Counted from the stretch's first letter, positions 16,625 to 26,135 are shown. The stretch is DNA of 64,000 bases from Alphaproteobacteria bacterium (GCA_030148665.1 JASBSZ010000001.1:1-64000), one strand, 5' to 3'. A program made the numbers and translations. Notes: generated from the sequence alone by a model not told the origin.

Positions 16625-17919
16625 GCGACACGCTTTTCACCAATGCCCGCCTGATCGACCCCGAACAGGGACAGGAAATCCGCGGCGCGCTGCTGGTCAC
16701 AGACGGAGCAATCGCCGCAATATTGCCCGAGGGCGACAAGCTGCCCGAGGCCGCGCAGACCATCGACTGTGGCGGCAAGGTGCTGGCACCCGGCATCATC
16801 GATATCGGCGTCAAGATCGGCGAGCCGGGCGAGCGCCACAAGGAGAGCTTTCGCTCGGCCGGGCGGGCGGCGGCGGCGGGCGGCGTGACCACCATGATCA
16901 CGCGGGCCGACACCATCCCGCCCATCGACACGCCGGAAACCCTGGCCTTTGTGCTGGAGCGCGCGCGCGATCAGGCATTGGTGCGCATCCATCCGCTGGC
17001 CGCGCTCACCAAGGGCCGGCAGGGGCGCGAGATGACCGAGATCGGCTTTCTTCTGGATGCCGGTGCGGTGGGCTTTTCCGATGGCGACGCGGTTGTGACC
17101 GACAACAAGGTTCTGGCCCGCTGCCTGAGCTATGCCGGCGCGCTGGGCGCTCTGGTCATCGGCCATGTGCAGGATCCGGGGCTCAGCGACGGCGCGGCAG
17201 TGACCAACGGCAAGTTCGCCAGCCTGCGCGGCCTGCCCGCGGTTTCCCCGCTTGCCGAGCGCATGGGGCTGGAACGCGATCTGGCGCTGGTGGAAATGAC
17301 CGGGGCACGCTACCACGCCGACCAGATCACCACCGCCGCGGCGCTCGGCCCGCTGGAACGGGCCAGGGCGGCGGGGCTGGATGTGACCGCCGGGGTTTCC
17401 ATCCATCACCTGACGCTGAACGAATTCGACGTGGGCGATTATCGCACCTTCTTCAAGGTCAAGCCGCCGCTGCGCAGCGAGGACGACCGCGCGGCCGTGG
17501 TGCAGGCGGTGGGCGATGGGCTGATCGACATCATCTGTTCCATGCACACGCCCCAGGACGAGGAAAGCAAGCGCCTGCCCTTTGAAGAGGCCGCCAGCGG
17601 CGCGGTGGCGCTGGAAACCCTGCTGCCGGCCGCGCTGCGCCTTGTCCATGCGGGTGCGCTGGACATGCCGGCGCTGTTCCGCGCCCTGTCATTCAACCCT
17701 GCGCGGCGCCTCGGCCTGCCCGGCGGAAGGCTGGGCGTCGGGGCACCTGCCGATCTGGTGCTGTTCGACCCGGACAAGCCCTTTGTGCTGGATCGTTTCA
17801 GGCTGCGCTCGAAATCCAGGAACACGCCGTTTGACGGCCACCGGATGCAGGGGCGCGTCCTGGGCACATGGGTGGGCGGCAAGCGGGTGTTCGCATGGGG
17901 GAAAGACGATGCTGCCTGA
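16621..17919 (+). CDS. pyrC: Dihydroorotase-like protein, probably non-catalytic (PyrC homologue beside PyrB)
   Basis: A 432-residue amidohydrolase-fold protein aligning with class I dihydroorotases, but the active site is eroded. The metal motif HxH before the EPG loop is replaced ([10 protein letters not shown]). The paired-histidine strand reads [10 protein letters not shown], with the second histidine lost. The TDHAPH catalytic aspartate region reads CSMHTPQ. Such pseudo-dihydroorotases are known in Pseudomonas, where they are needed for ATCase assembly, and the four-base overlap with pyrB supports that role. A working dihydroorotase should be encoded elsewhere. The start at 16621 is preferred over 16615. 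Confidence 0.88.
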   Translation: MSDTLFTNARLIDPEQGQEIRGALLVTDGAIAAILPEGDKLPEAAQTIDCGGKVLAPGIIDIGVKIGEPGERHKESFRSAGRAAAAGGVTTMITRADTIPPIDTPETLAFVLERARDQALVRIHPLAALTKGRQGREMTEIGFLLDAGAVGFSDGDAVVTDNKVLARCLSYAGALGALVIGHVQDPGLSDGAAVTNGKFASLRGLPAVSPLAERMGLERDLALVEMTGARYHADQITTAAALGPLERARAAGLDVTAGVSIHHLTLNEFDVGDYRTFFKVKPPLRSEDDRAAVVQAVGDGLIDIICSMHTPQDEESKRLPFEEAASGAVALETLLPAALRLVHAGALDMPALFRALSFNPARRLGLPGGRLGVGAPADLVLFDPDKPFVLDRFRLRSKSRNTPFDGHRMQGRVLGTWVGGKRVFAWGKDDAA

Positions 17920-18517
17920 GCTGACGACCGACCCGGCGCTGCTGGCGCTGGTGGCCGCGACTGGCTATCTGCTGGGCTCGATCCCCTTTGGCATGGTGCT
18001 GGCGCGCCTCATGGGGCTGGGCGATCTGCGCAAGATCGGGTCGGGCAATATCGGTGCAACCAACGTGTTGCGCACCGGCAACAGGCTGGCAGCCGCGCTG
18101 ACGCTGATCTTTGATGCCGGCAAGGGCGCGCTGGCGGTCCTGATCGCCGCGCGCTGGCTGGGGGCGGACGCGGCCCAGATCGCGGGGCTAGGGGCCTTTC
18201 TGGGCCATCTCTATCCGGTGTGGCTGCGCTTTCGAGGGGGCAAGGGCGTGGCGACATTCCTTGGCCTGCTGCTGGCGCTGGGCTGGCAGGCGGGGCTGGC
18301 GGCCTGTGCCACATGGCTGGCGGTGGCGGTGATCGCGCGCATCTCGTCGCTGGCGGCGCTGGTGGCGGCGGTGCTGTCGCCGCTGTGGCTGTGGCTGCTG
18401 GGGCCGGCGCAGGCAAGCGCGCTGGCGATACTGCTGGCCGTGCTGATCCTGTGGCGACACAAGGCCAATATCAAACGCCTGATACAGGGCCAGGAGCCCC
18501 GGATCGGACGCCGATAA
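17909..18517 (+). CDS. plsY: Glycerol-3-phosphate acyltransferase PlsY
   Basis: A 202-residue integral membrane acyltransferase that uses acyl-phosphate to acylate glycerol-3-phosphate, making lysophosphatidate. PlsY signatures are present: GYLLGSIPFG near residue 16, the glycine-rich GSGNIGATNVLRT loop (about 45-57), and FRGGKGVATF (about 108-117). Several membrane helices follow. Its ATG lies inside the last codons of pyrC with an 11-base overlap, so the pyrB-pyrC-plsY block is one translationally coupled operon. Confidence 0.95.
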   Translation: MLPELTTDPALLALVAATGYLLGSIPFGMVLARLMGLGDLRKIGSGNIGATNVLRTGNRLAAALTLIFDAGKGALAVLIAARWLGADAAQIAGLGAFLGHLYPVWLRFRGGKGVATFLGLLLALGWQAGLAACATWLAVAVIARISSLAALVAAVLSPLWLWLLGPAQASALAILLAVLILWRHKANIKRLIQGQEPRIGRR

Positions 18518-18536
18518 AGGAAAAGAGGCATCGCGT

Positions 18537-18565
18537 TTGACAGGCAGATCGGCCAGACATAACCT
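18537..18565 (+). promoter_or_regulatory. Candidate sigma-70 promoter for the DUF805 gene
   Basis: A perfect TTGACA (18537-18542) is followed after 17 bases by TAACCT (18560-18565), 71 bases before the DUF805 start. Confidence 0.5.
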
Positions 18566-18636
18566 CATACCAGTGGTGGAACTGCGCTTGCCGCAGCTTC
18601 CGGCGTTTACAAGCAAATCGTAATCTGGAAAAGAAA

Positions 18637-19152
18637 ATGAGTTTTTCCGAAGCAATATCAACATGTTTCAGCAAATATGCAAGTTTTTCGGGCCGCGCCC
18701 CGCGCTCGGAATACTGGTGGTGGATCCTTTTCACATGGATCGTCGGTATCGTGCTTGGCTGGGTGCCATTCGTCGGCCTGATCTTTCAGCTGGCCGTTCT
18801 TCTGCCCACCCTTGCGGTGACGGCCCGGCGGCTGCACGACACCAACCGCTCGGGCTGGTGGCAGCTGCTGCCTCTGGGAGCGATGGCCGTGATGGGTGCG
18901 GTCGTGGCCGCGATGGCGCCGAGCGACCCCGGAGCGGGCATGAGCAGCACGATGGGGGTCAGCATGGCCATTGGCGGCGTGATCGTGCTGGCAACGATCA
19001 TCCTGCTGATCGTCTGGCTGGCCAGCAAGGGAACCGCAGGTGACAACCGTTTCGGCCCCGATCCGCTGGCCCTTGCCACGGGGCATGAGGAAACCGGCCA
19101 TGCCGCGGGCGGCGAAGAAACGGCGCAGCCAACCGTTTCAAGGGCCGATTGA
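18637..19152 (+). CDS. DUF805 family inner-membrane protein
   Basis: A 171-residue membrane protein of the DUF805 family (YhaH/YhaI-like in enterobacteria). The typical N-terminal amphipathic segment is followed by SGRAPRSEYWWWILF (residues 19-33), then membrane helices at about 28-65 and 90-135, and the conserved ARRLHDTNRSGWW. The C-terminal 35 residues are polar. No biochemical role is established for the family. It is transcribed from its own candidate promoter and is convergent with lpxB, 38 bases away. Confidence 0.9.
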   Translation: MSFSEAISTCFSKYASFSGRAPRSEYWWWILFTWIVGIVLGWVPFVGLIFQLAVLLPTLAVTARRLHDTNRSGWWQLLPLGAMAVMGAVVAAMAPSDPGAGMSSTMGVSMAIGGVIVLATIILLIVWLASKGTAGDNRFGPDPLALATGHEETGHAAGGEETAQPTVSRAD

Positions 19153-19190
19153 CGGCGGCACCCCCACGCCCGGCTCTGCCCAGCGCCTCC

Positions 19191-20378
19191 TCAGCCCAGC
19201 CCCGCAACCCGCAGGACCGAGCGCGCCGCGCGCAGGCCGGGCTCTTCGCCGCCGCGTCCCAGCATGTCGAGCGCACACCGCGCGGCGGCCAGCTGGGCTG
19301 CGCGCGCCGCCGGGTTGTCGATCAGCCTTTCGACCATGGGCGCAATCAGATCGGCGCGGCAATCGTCGAACAGGAATTCGGGCACGTCGCGCGCGTCGTT
19401 CAGGATGTTGATCAGGCTGGCGCTGTCCAGCGTGACGTTCTTTCTGATGATCCGTGTTGACAGCCAGTTGAACCGATAGGCGATGACCATGGCCGTGCCC
19501 GCGGCGGCCAGTTCCAGGGCCACCGTCCCCGATGCCGCCAGCGCAAGATCCGCCGCCGCAAAGGCCAGCGCCTTGCGCCGGGCAGATGTGGCGGCATCGC
19601 CCTCGCCCGCATCGATCAGAAGGGGCCGGAAGGGCCAGTCGGCGATCAGGCCGCGCACCCTGTCGGCCATGTCGGCGGTGGCGGGCACCACCACCCGCAA
19701 ATCATTGCGCCGGGCCGCCAGACGGGCCAGCACCGCGCCAAAGACCGGACCCATGCGCGCGACCTCGCCGCTGCGCGAGCCGGGCAGGACCAGCAACATC
19801 CTGTCGGCGTCATTCAGGCCGATCTCGTTGCGAAAGGCGGCGATGGCGGCGGCATCGGGCTGTGGGTCGGCAACGACCGGATGGCCGACGAAATCGCAGC
19901 TCATGCCCGCGGCCTCCATGTAGGGGGGCTCGAAAGGCAGCAGCGCCAGCACATGATCGACATGACGCGCCATGCGGGGCGCCCGCTCCGGCCGCCATGC
20001 CCAGACCGACGGGGCGACATAATGGATGGTCCTGAGGCCCGGGTCGTGCTGACGTGCCCGCGCAGCCACGCGCAGGGTGAAATCGGGCGAGTCGATGGTC
20101 ACCAGTGCCGCCGGCGCGATATCGGCGATCGCCTGCACCGTTTCACGCAGGCGTCGCATGATGCGGGGCAGCCGGGGCAGGACCTCGGCCAGACCCATCA
20201 CCGACAGATCGTCCATGGGAAAAAGGGGGCGCAGGCCCTGTGCCTGCATCAGCGGGCCGCCGACGCCGGCGAAACCGATATCATCCCTGAGCGACCGCAC
20301 CCCCCTGATCAGGCTTGCACCCAGCCTGTCGCCCGAGGCCTCGCCAGCAACCAGAAACAGTGTCGGAGAGCGGCTCAT
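19191..20378 (-). CDS. lpxB: Lipid-A-disaccharide synthase
   Basis: A 395-residue GT19 glycosyltransferase that joins UDP-2,3-diacylglucosamine and lipid X to form the lipid A disaccharide. The LpxB N-terminal motif VAGEASGDRLGA (residues 11-22) is present, as are MDDLSVMGLAEVLPRLP (about 55-71), the YVAPSVWAWRPER segment (about 122-134) and the LVLPGSRSGEV donor loop. It is the last gene of the lpx block on the minus strand. Its start overlaps the end of lpxI by four bases. Confidence 0.97.
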   Translation of the reverse strand: MSRSPTLFLVAGEASGDRLGASLIRGVRSLRDDIGFAGVGGPLMQAQGLRPLFPMDDLSVMGLAEVLPRLPRIMRRLRETVQAIADIAPAALVTIDSPDFTLRVAARARQHDPGLRTIHYVAPSVWAWRPERAPRMARHVDHVLALLPFEPPYMEAAGMSCDFVGHPVVADPQPDAAAIAAFRNEIGLNDADRMLLVLPGSRSGEVARMGPVFGAVLARLAARRNDLRVVVPATADMADRVRGLIADWPFRPLLIDAGEGDAATSARRKALAFAAADLALAASGTVALELAAAGTAMVIAYRFNWLSTRIIRKNVTLDSASLINILNDARDVPEFLFDDCRADLIAPMVERLIDNPAARAAQLAAARCALDMLGRGGEEPGLRAARSVLRVAGLG

Positions 20379-21232
20379 CCCGCTGCGTCGCGCCGATGCC
20401 GGCCGCTTTCCAGCCCGTAGACGAACAGACCGGCGGCATCTGCCTGTGCCAGCAGGGTGTCACGCTCGATCATCAGGGTTTCGCCGGCAGCCACGGCAAT
20501 GCCCGCAAGACCGGCACGCGCCGCCGCGCTGACCGTATCGGGGCCGATCGCCGGCAGGTCCATGCGTCGGTCCTGGCCCGGCTTGGGACCCTTGAACAGC
20601 ACCCCGCGCGCGCCCCCGGGATCGGGGCGCAGGCCCTCGGCATGACGGGCAACGAAATCCAGCAGGGCATCGGTACCCGGCAATGACTCGAGCCCCAGAC
20701 ACAGCCCCTGGGCGACGACCGCCCCCTGCCCGACATCATGCGCCCCGAGGATCGCGGCCAGTTCGGCCGCGCGGCGGATGTCGTCCAGATCGCCGGCCGC
20801 GGGAACATGGCGGCCCATCGCGCCGCTGTCGGCCAGCAGGGTCGGCAGGACCTCGTGAACGCCCATGACCCGCAGGCCCTCGCCCTCGAAAACGGCGGCG
20901 ATCTCGCGCAGCAGCGCATCGTCGCCCTTGCCGAGGCTGGCCATCAGGCGCGGCATGAGCAGGCGTGTCTTTTCGTCGAACCGGCCGATGTCGATCTGCG
21001 GACGCCGGGCCGCGCCGGCAAAGACCACGCGATTGCAGCCGCGCGCGCCGAGATCATCGAACAACGCCCCCAGCCTTTCGTAACGCGCCGCCAGGTGCCG
21101 TTCCGGCGGGCACCAGTCGGGCGGCCTGTCGGCGAAGGTGACGACGACATGATCCTCGCCCTCGCCCGCGCAATGCGCAGACAGAAGGCGGGGCAGGAAA
21201 CCCTCTCCGGCGATGATCGCGAGACGGCTCAT
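20375..21232 (-). CDS. lpxI: UDP-2,3-diacylglucosamine pyrophosphatase LpxI
   Basis: A 285-residue DUF1009/LpxI protein, the alphaproteobacterial replacement for LpxH. It opens with LAIIAGEGFLPRLL and contains GCNRVVFAGAARRP and the catalytic-domain stretch DLPAIGPDTV near residue 225. It cleaves UDP-2,3-diacylglucosamine to lipid X. The start at 21232 is four bases after the lpxA stop; the longer open frame to 21292 would run into lpxA and is not supported. Its position between lpxA and lpxB is the usual one. Confidence 0.96.
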   Translation of the reverse strand: MSRLAIIAGEGFLPRLLSAHCAGEGEDHVVVTFADRPPDWCPPERHLAARYERLGALFDDLGARGCNRVVFAGAARRPQIDIGRFDEKTRLLMPRLMASLGKGDDALLREIAAVFEGEGLRVMGVHEVLPTLLADSGAMGRHVPAAGDLDDIRRAAELAAILGAHDVGQGAVVAQGLCLGLESLPGTDALLDFVARHAEGLRPDPGGARGVLFKGPKPGQDRRMDLPAIGPDTVSAAARAGLAGIAVAAGETLMIERDTLLAQADAAGLFVYGLESGRHRRDAAG

Positions 21233-21236
21233 GGCA

Positions 21237-22043
21237 TCACTCCGGCAGGCAGAAGGCGCGATCCGAATGGGACAGCAGGAATTCGACGACATCCTGCACC
21301 AGCGGATTGTCGGGGGCCTCGTCGGCCAGCCTGCGCGCCCGTTCCATCAGGGTGCCCTCGCCCTCGAACAGGGCGCGATAGGCATGGCGCAGCTCGTTCA
21401 TCGCGGTCTTGTCGGCGCCGCGCCGCCTGAGCCCCACCAGATTGAGCCCCCCCAGCGTGCCGCGCGGGCTGATGACCGAGCCATAGGGGATCACGTCGTT
21501 GACCACCACGGCGCCGCCGCCGATCATCGCCCCGCGCCCGATGCGGCAGAACTGATGCACCCCGACCTGCCCGCCCAGCACGGCATTGTCGCCAACCACC
21601 ACGTGGCCGGCGATCTGCACCCCGTTGGCCAGCACGATCCCGTTGCCGATCTGGCAGTCATGGGCGACATGGACATGCATCATGATCAGGTTGTCGTTGC
21701 CGACCCTGGTCACCCCGCCGCCCCCGTCGGTACCGGGGTTTATGGTGGCATATTCCCGGATCATGTTGCGCTCGCCGATCTCGACCCTGGTTCTTTCGCC
21801 GGAAAATTTCAGATCCTGCGGTTGCGAGCCGATCGAGGCAAAGGGCCAGATGCGGGTATCGGCGCCGATTTCCGTCCAGCCTGCGACCGAAACGTGATTT
21901 TCCAGGATCACGCCGCGCGCCAGCGTGACCTCGGGGCCGACAACGCAATACGGGCCGATACGGCAACCCGGACCGATGCGTGCACCCGGCTCGATGATGG
22001 CGGTGGGATGGATGATGCTTTCCGGGGACTGCACGATATCCAC
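21237..22043 (-). CDS. lpxA: UDP-N-acetylglucosamine acyltransferase
   Basis: A 268-residue left-handed beta-helix acyltransferase with many hexapeptide repeats from residue 12 to about 190 and an alpha-helical C-terminus. The catalytic-histidine segment MMHVHVAHDCQIGNG lies near residues 122-136, and YATINPGTDGG precedes it. It transfers a hydroxyacyl chain to UDP-GlcNAc, the first step of lipid A synthesis. The start codon is GTG at 22043, two bases after the fabZ stop; no alternative start gives the full helix. Confidence 0.96.
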   Translation of the reverse strand: MDIVQSPESIIHPTAIIEPGARIGPGCRIGPYCVVGPEVTLARGVILENHVSVAGWTEIGADTRIWPFASIGSQPQDLKFSGERTRVEIGERNMIREYATINPGTDGGGGVTRVGNDNLIMMHVHVAHDCQIGNGIVLANGVQIAGHVVVGDNAVLGGQVGVHQFCRIGRGAMIGGGAVVVNDVIPYGSVISPRGTLGGLNLVGLRRRGADKTAMNELRHAYRALFEGEGTLMERARRLADEAPDNPLVQDVVEFLLSHSDRAFCLPE

Positions 22044-22045
22044 CG

Positions 22046-22525
22046 TCAGATCGCCGCCCCGGCCACGTCGATCATGGCCGAGAATTCGCCCTCGGAGGCG
22101 ATCTTGCCCCCGACCCTGCCTTCGCCGCGCATCTTCCAGATCTTGCCACGACCGCGCAGAACCTCGACATGCAGCTCCAGCACATCGCCGGGGACGACCA
22201 TCCTGCGGAAACGGAACTTGTCCATGGTCATGAAATAGACCAGCGGATCCTTGTCGATCAGATCCAGCGTATGGGCAATCAGCACGCCCGCCGTCTGGGC
22301 CATGGCCTCGACGATCATCACCCCCGGCATGATGGGCTTGCGCGGAAAGTGGCCCTGGAACTGGGGTTCGTTGATGGTGACATTCTTGATTCCGATCGCG
22401 CTCTTTCCCGAACGGATCTCGACCACCCGGTCGATGAACAGGAAGGGAAAACGATGCGGGATCAACCTTTGGATCATGGCGAGATCGGCCGACGGAAGGT
22501 CCTGCCTGGCAGTCGGTTCAGTCAT
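22046..22525 (-). CDS. fabZ: 3-hydroxyacyl-ACP dehydratase
   Basis: A 159-residue hot-dog-fold dehydratase with the FabZ catalytic histidine in [12 protein letters not shown] (residues 22-33) and the catalytic glutamate in [20 protein letters not shown]. It dehydrates 3-hydroxyacyl-ACP in fatty acid elongation and competes with LpxA for hydroxyacyl-ACP, a link reflected in their adjacency. The ATG at 22525 gives the standard N-terminus; the frame is open to 22588 without a likely start. A 93-base gap separates it from skp. Confidence 0.96.
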   Translation of the reverse strand: MTEPTARQDLPSADLAMIQRLIPHRFPFLFIDRVVEIRSGKSAIGIKNVTINEPQFQGHFPRKPIMPGVMIVEAMAQTAGVLIAHTLDLIDKDPLVYFMTMDKFRFRRMVVPGDVLELHVEVLRGRGKIWKMRGEGRVGGKIASEGEFSAMIDVAGAAI

Positions 22526-22618
22526 GTGTGCTACCTTTTCTAGGGTCGTGTCTCTGCCCTCCCTAGCAACCGGCCGCCGGCTAGACAAGGTTTGGTCGTC
22601 AGGCTTGTCCGTTCCCGT

Positions 22619-23308
22619 TCAGGGCCTTGTCCCCGGCCCCGGGGGGGCATTGCCGTCCGGGCCCGACCCGGCCCCGGCCCCGTCGGTGGCGCCCTTGCCG
22701 TCTGCGGGGGGCTGGCGCAGGCCGTCGCCCAGCTGGCTGTCGATGCGCGCGATGGCCAGCGCGGTGAGGTCGGCGGCATGCACCGCATAAAAGGTGGCGC
22801 GTTCGTCGATGATCACGCTCACCCCCAGATCCAGCGCCAGTTTCGGCAGCAGCCCCGCGGCCGCCTCGAAAAACTGCTTGCGCTGCTGTTCCAGCCAGCG
22901 GTTCAGGTCCTGCGCCTTGCGGGCCTGATCCTTGCGTATCTTTTCGACCCGGGCGTCAAAGGCATCGGCCAGCTTGCGAAACGCCTTGGGGTCCATGCCC
23001 TCGCGCTGGTCGGTCAGCTTCTGCTCCTCGGTCTTCAGCTGTCGTTCCAGCCTGCGGTTTTCCGCAGCCAGCGCCTGCTGACGACGGGCCAGCTCCTCGC
23101 GGACGCGCCGGCCATAGCGCGATTCGGAAAACAGCCTTTCCTGATTCAGCGTGTACACCCCCCCGGCCGGCACCCCCTGGGCACGGGCGGCAGGGGCCGG
23201 GGCCAGTTGCAACGGCCCGGCGGGCACCAGCGGCAAGATCAGCAGGAAAAGGGCCGGCAGAACCCGGCGTGCCGCAAGGCCGGCAGCCGATCGTCGCCGC
23301 GCCGACAT
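22619..23308 (-). CDS. skp: OmpH/Skp family periplasmic chaperone
   Basis: A 229-residue exported protein. A long signal region (residues 1-43, ending APAARAQ) is followed by the Skp opening VYTLNQERLFSES, then a charged coiled coil (about 65-165) forming the tentacles of the trimeric chaperone, and a closing beta segment. A proline/glycine-rich tail of about 30 residues (from 200) is unusual. Skp holds unfolded outer-membrane proteins for BamA, whose gene is directly upstream; the bamA stop and this ATG are contiguous. Confidence 0.92.
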   Translation of the reverse strand: MSARRRSAAGLAARRVLPALFLLILPLVPAGPLQLAPAPAARAQGVPAGGVYTLNQERLFSESRYGRRVREELARRQQALAAENRRLERQLKTEEQKLTDQREGMDPKAFRKLADAFDARVEKIRKDQARKAQDLNRWLEQQRKQFFEAAAGLLPKLALDLGVSVIIDERATFYAVHAADLTALAIARIDSQLGDGLRQPPADGKGATDGAGAGSGPDGNAPPGPGTRP

Positions 23309-25666
23309 TCAGAAACTGGCGCCGAACGAGATGCCAAAGGTCTCGGGCAGGTCATAGGACGGCCCCGACAGCACCTTTGACAGGTCGAACCGCAACCGGC
23401 CGATCACCCCGGTATCCCAGAACAGCGAGAAACCCAGGACCGAGCGCAGGCGCATGCTGTCGTCAATGGTGCCCAGGTTGTTGTCCAGCCCCCAGAGCGA
23501 GCCCACATGCAGGAACGCACCGCCTGACATGCGGTATTCCGACGGCAGGCCCAGCGGGAAATCGGCCTCGAAGCGGGCCACGAAATACTTGTTGCCGCCA
23601 ACCGCATCCTTGTTGGCAACCGACAGGTCGCGCGGGCCGATCCCGAAGGCGCGATAGCCCCGGATCACGTTGTCATTCATGAAGAACCGGTCCTGCAGGG
23701 CGCTGGCGCCGTTGAAGGATTTAAGGATACCGCCCTCGAACTCGGCGCTGAGTACGACCTCTTCGTTCATGATCGCCTTGCGAAAGCCGACCAGGGCGGT
23801 CGTCTTGGAAAAGCGCGCCGCCGCGCCCGGTCCGGCCAGATCCTCGGACAGGCGCAGGATGACCCCGGCATTGGGGTCCAGCCCGGTGGTGCGGGTATCA
23901 AAGGTATAGGTCAGCCCGAAGATGCTGGCCCTGCGGGTGCCCGCCACGATCAGGGGTGACGCGGTGCCGGTGATGTTCGAAATGGCGCTGTCATCGCGGC
24001 GATAGCGCAGTTCGAGCCGCCCGTTGGGGCTGGTCGGAAAGCTGAGGCTGGGGGCAAAGCCCATGCGCTGGGTGTCATAGCTGGTTACCCGCTGCTGGGT
24101 CGTCGAGCGGTAGATCCCCAGCTTGAGCCGCAGATCGCGGCCCAGCAGGGCGGGCTCGGCAAAGCTGGCCGAGACATCGCGTGAATCCGGCCCTCCGCCG
24201 ACCGAAAGGCGGACAAGCTGCCCGCGGCCGAGGAAATTCGATTCCGACAGGCTGATGGTTGCGCCCAGCCCGGTTGCAGCACCATAGCTGACGCCGAATT
24301 CCAGGCTGCCGGTCGGCTTGTCCTCGACATTGACATGGACGATCACCTGATCGGGGCCACTGCCGGGGCTGGTGGTGACCTCGGATTTGGCAAAGAAGCC
24401 CAGCGCCTTGATCCGCTCGGCCGCGGCCTTGATCTGGCGCGGGTTGAAGGGATCGCCCTCGACGATCTTGAACTGGCGCCGAATGACCCGGTCCAGCGTG
24501 GTGCTGTTGCCCTGGATGTCGATACGTTCGACAAAGACACGGGGGCCGCGCTCGACGACAAAGGTGATGTCCAGCGTGCGGTCGCGGTCATTGCGCTTGA
24601 CGCGCGGCGTCACGCGGATGAAGTTCAGCCCCTTGTCGGTGGCGTAGGTCTCCATCCTGGTGATGGCGTTTTCGACGAGGTTCGGCGCATAGACGACACC
24701 GGGGCGGATCCTGAGCAGGGCCTTGTAGCGGTCGGGATCGATATCCTTCAGATCGCTGGATACCGTGATCTTGCCGAAACGGTATTGCTGCCCTTCGCGC
24801 ACCTTGAAGGTGATGAAATATCCGCTGCGTTCGCGCACCATCTCGGCATCGACCGACAGCACCTGAAAGTCGATGAAACCGCGCGACAGGTAGAAATCGC
24901 GCAGGACCTGCTTGTCGAAACTGATCCGGTCGGCAACGAAGGTGTCGGTCTTGATCAGGGCCCGCAGCAGGCCGGCCTGCTTGGTGCCCAGCACGCGACG
25001 CAGGCGCCGGTCGGAAAAATGGCGGTTGCCGACAAAGCTGATGCGCCTGATCTCGATGGTCTTGCCCTCGAAGATCTCGAAAACCAGATCGACCCGGTTG
25101 TCGGCGCGACGGATGATCCTGGGCGTCACCCGCGCGTTCAGGCGCCCGGCCTGACGATAGGCTGCAATCACCCGGCCGGCATCGGCCTCGGCCTCGGCGG
25201 GATTATAGACCTTGCGCGGCTGCGACCTGATGACCTTGGCCAGTGCGTCATCCTTGATCCGCTTGTTGCCCTCGAACGAGATGCGGTTGATGGTCGGGTA
25301 TTCGCGCACCGCGATCACCAGCCTGGCGCCCTGGGGTTTCAGCGATACCTTTTCGAACAGGCCGGTCGCGACCAGGCGGCGATAGGCCTCGTCCAGCTGG
25401 CCGAGCGTGACCGGCTGGCCGCGGGGAATATCGGCATATCTGAGGACCGTCGGCGTCTCGATGCGCTGATTGCCCGAAACGACGATTCGGCTGAAGGTCA
25501 TCAGCGTGCCCCCGGCGACGGCCACCTGGGATGCCGTGCTCGGGCCCGGTTTCTGGCTGGTGCCTTGCGCCATGGCGGGACGGGATGCGCCCCACAGGGC
25601 AACCATCAGCGATACGACCAGAAAGGCAGCCCTGGTCATGGCGAAATTCCATTTTTTCATATTCAT
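23309..25666 (-). CDS. bamA: Outer membrane protein assembly factor BamA
   Basis: A 785-residue Omp85 protein. A signal peptide (about 1-34, ending AMAQ) leads to five POTRA domains (about 50-430, including RISFEGNKRIKDD and ISFVGNRHFSDRRL), then the C-terminal 16-strand barrel ending in a terminal phenylalanine (ISFGASF). BamA folds and inserts outer-membrane barrels. The start at 25666 is chosen because the signal peptide begins there; an ATG six bases further in is equally possible. No strong Shine-Dalgarno sequence is visible. The 274-base gap upstream carries repeat copy B and no clear promoter. Confidence 0.97.
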   Translation of the reverse strand: MNMKKWNFAMTRAAFLVVSLMVALWGASRPAMAQGTSQKPGPSTASQVAVAGGTLMTFSRIVVSGNQRIETPTVLRYADIPRGQPVTLGQLDEAYRRLVATGLFEKVSLKPQGARLVIAVREYPTINRISFEGNKRIKDDALAKVIRSQPRKVYNPAEAEADAGRVIAAYRQAGRLNARVTPRIIRRADNRVDLVFEIFEGKTIEIRRISFVGNRHFSDRRLRRVLGTKQAGLLRALIKTDTFVADRISFDKQVLRDFYLSRGFIDFQVLSVDAEMVRERSGYFITFKVREGQQYRFGKITVSSDLKDIDPDRYKALLRIRPGVVYAPNLVENAITRMETYATDKGLNFIRVTPRVKRNDRDRTLDITFVVERGPRVFVERIDIQGNSTTLDRVIRRQFKIVEGDPFNPRQIKAAAERIKALGFFAKSEVTTSPGSGPDQVIVHVNVEDKPTGSLEFGVSYGAATGLGATISLSESNFLGRGQLVRLSVGGGPDSRDVSASFAEPALLGRDLRLKLGIYRSTTQQRVTSYDTQRMGFAPSLSFPTSPNGRLELRYRRDDSAISNITGTASPLIVAGTRRASIFGLTYTFDTRTTGLDPNAGVILRLSEDLAGPGAAARFSKTTALVGFRKAIMNEEVVLSAEFEGGILKSFNGASALQDRFFMNDNVIRGYRAFGIGPRDLSVANKDAVGGNKYFVARFEADFPLGLPSEYRMSGGAFLHVGSLWGLDNNLGTIDDSMRLRSVLGFSLFWDTGVIGRLRFDLSKVLSGPSYDLPETFGISFGASF

Positions 25667-25884
25667 CAACCCGAACCCTCTGCCGCGTGGCGAAAGCTCT
25701 GCATCCCCCCGTTGGTGCAGACTCGTTTCAGCCTGAATAGGCGGATTCAGGTACCATGTCAAAACGCCTCGGACCAAATGCGGCAAATGCCCTGCATCCG
25801 CCCCCGTGAGCAGGTCGGGGGCGGTAGTGCGAGAGGGACGGCGCGAGATTCGGGCGGGGGCTGTCTGCCCCCGCACCCCCGAGC

Positions 25885-25904
25885 GTATTTCTGCAAAGAA
25901 GAAG
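25885..25904 (+). repeat. Dispersed 20-nt intergenic motif, copy B
   Basis: GTATTT-CTG-CAAAGAAGAAG, preceded by a GGGGGC-TGTCT-GCCCCC hairpin-like sequence (25855-25874) and a CACCCCCGAGC run. It sits between the small membrane protein gene and bamA, opposite to their direction of transcription. Confidence 0.8.
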
Positions 25905-25940
25905 TGCGGAAGGGAAGTCGGGAAGAGGTCGGGACGGGCC

Positions 25941-26135
25941 TCAGATCATCGTGTTGGCCATCGCCGAGCCGTGCTCGACGAATGTCGGTTGGGCATATTC
26001 GAACCCCATGATGCCGACCGCGGCCAGGGCCGCAAGGATGATCAGGATCAGGAGGAAGCGATCGCTGTTGACCTCGAACAATTCCTCAAGCCCCCTGAAG
26101 CCGGCGAGCCGCCGCCTGTAGAACATGTTCCGCAT
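25941..26135 (-). CDS. Small single-span membrane protein between rseP and bamA
   Basis: A 64-residue protein I do not recognise. A basic N-terminus (MRNMFYRRRLAG) and the segment FRGLEELFEVNSDR precede one clear membrane helix (about 32-50), followed by a short periplasmic-type tail. Translation is well supported by AGGAGG eight bases before the ATG. It lies 96 bases downstream of rseP in the same direction and may be co-transcribed with it or with bamA. The arginine-rich start predicts a cytoplasmic N-terminus. Confidence 0.6.
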   Translation of the reverse strand: MRNMFYRRRLAGFRGLEELFEVNSDRFLLILIILAALAAVGIMGFEYAQPTFVEHGSAMANTMI

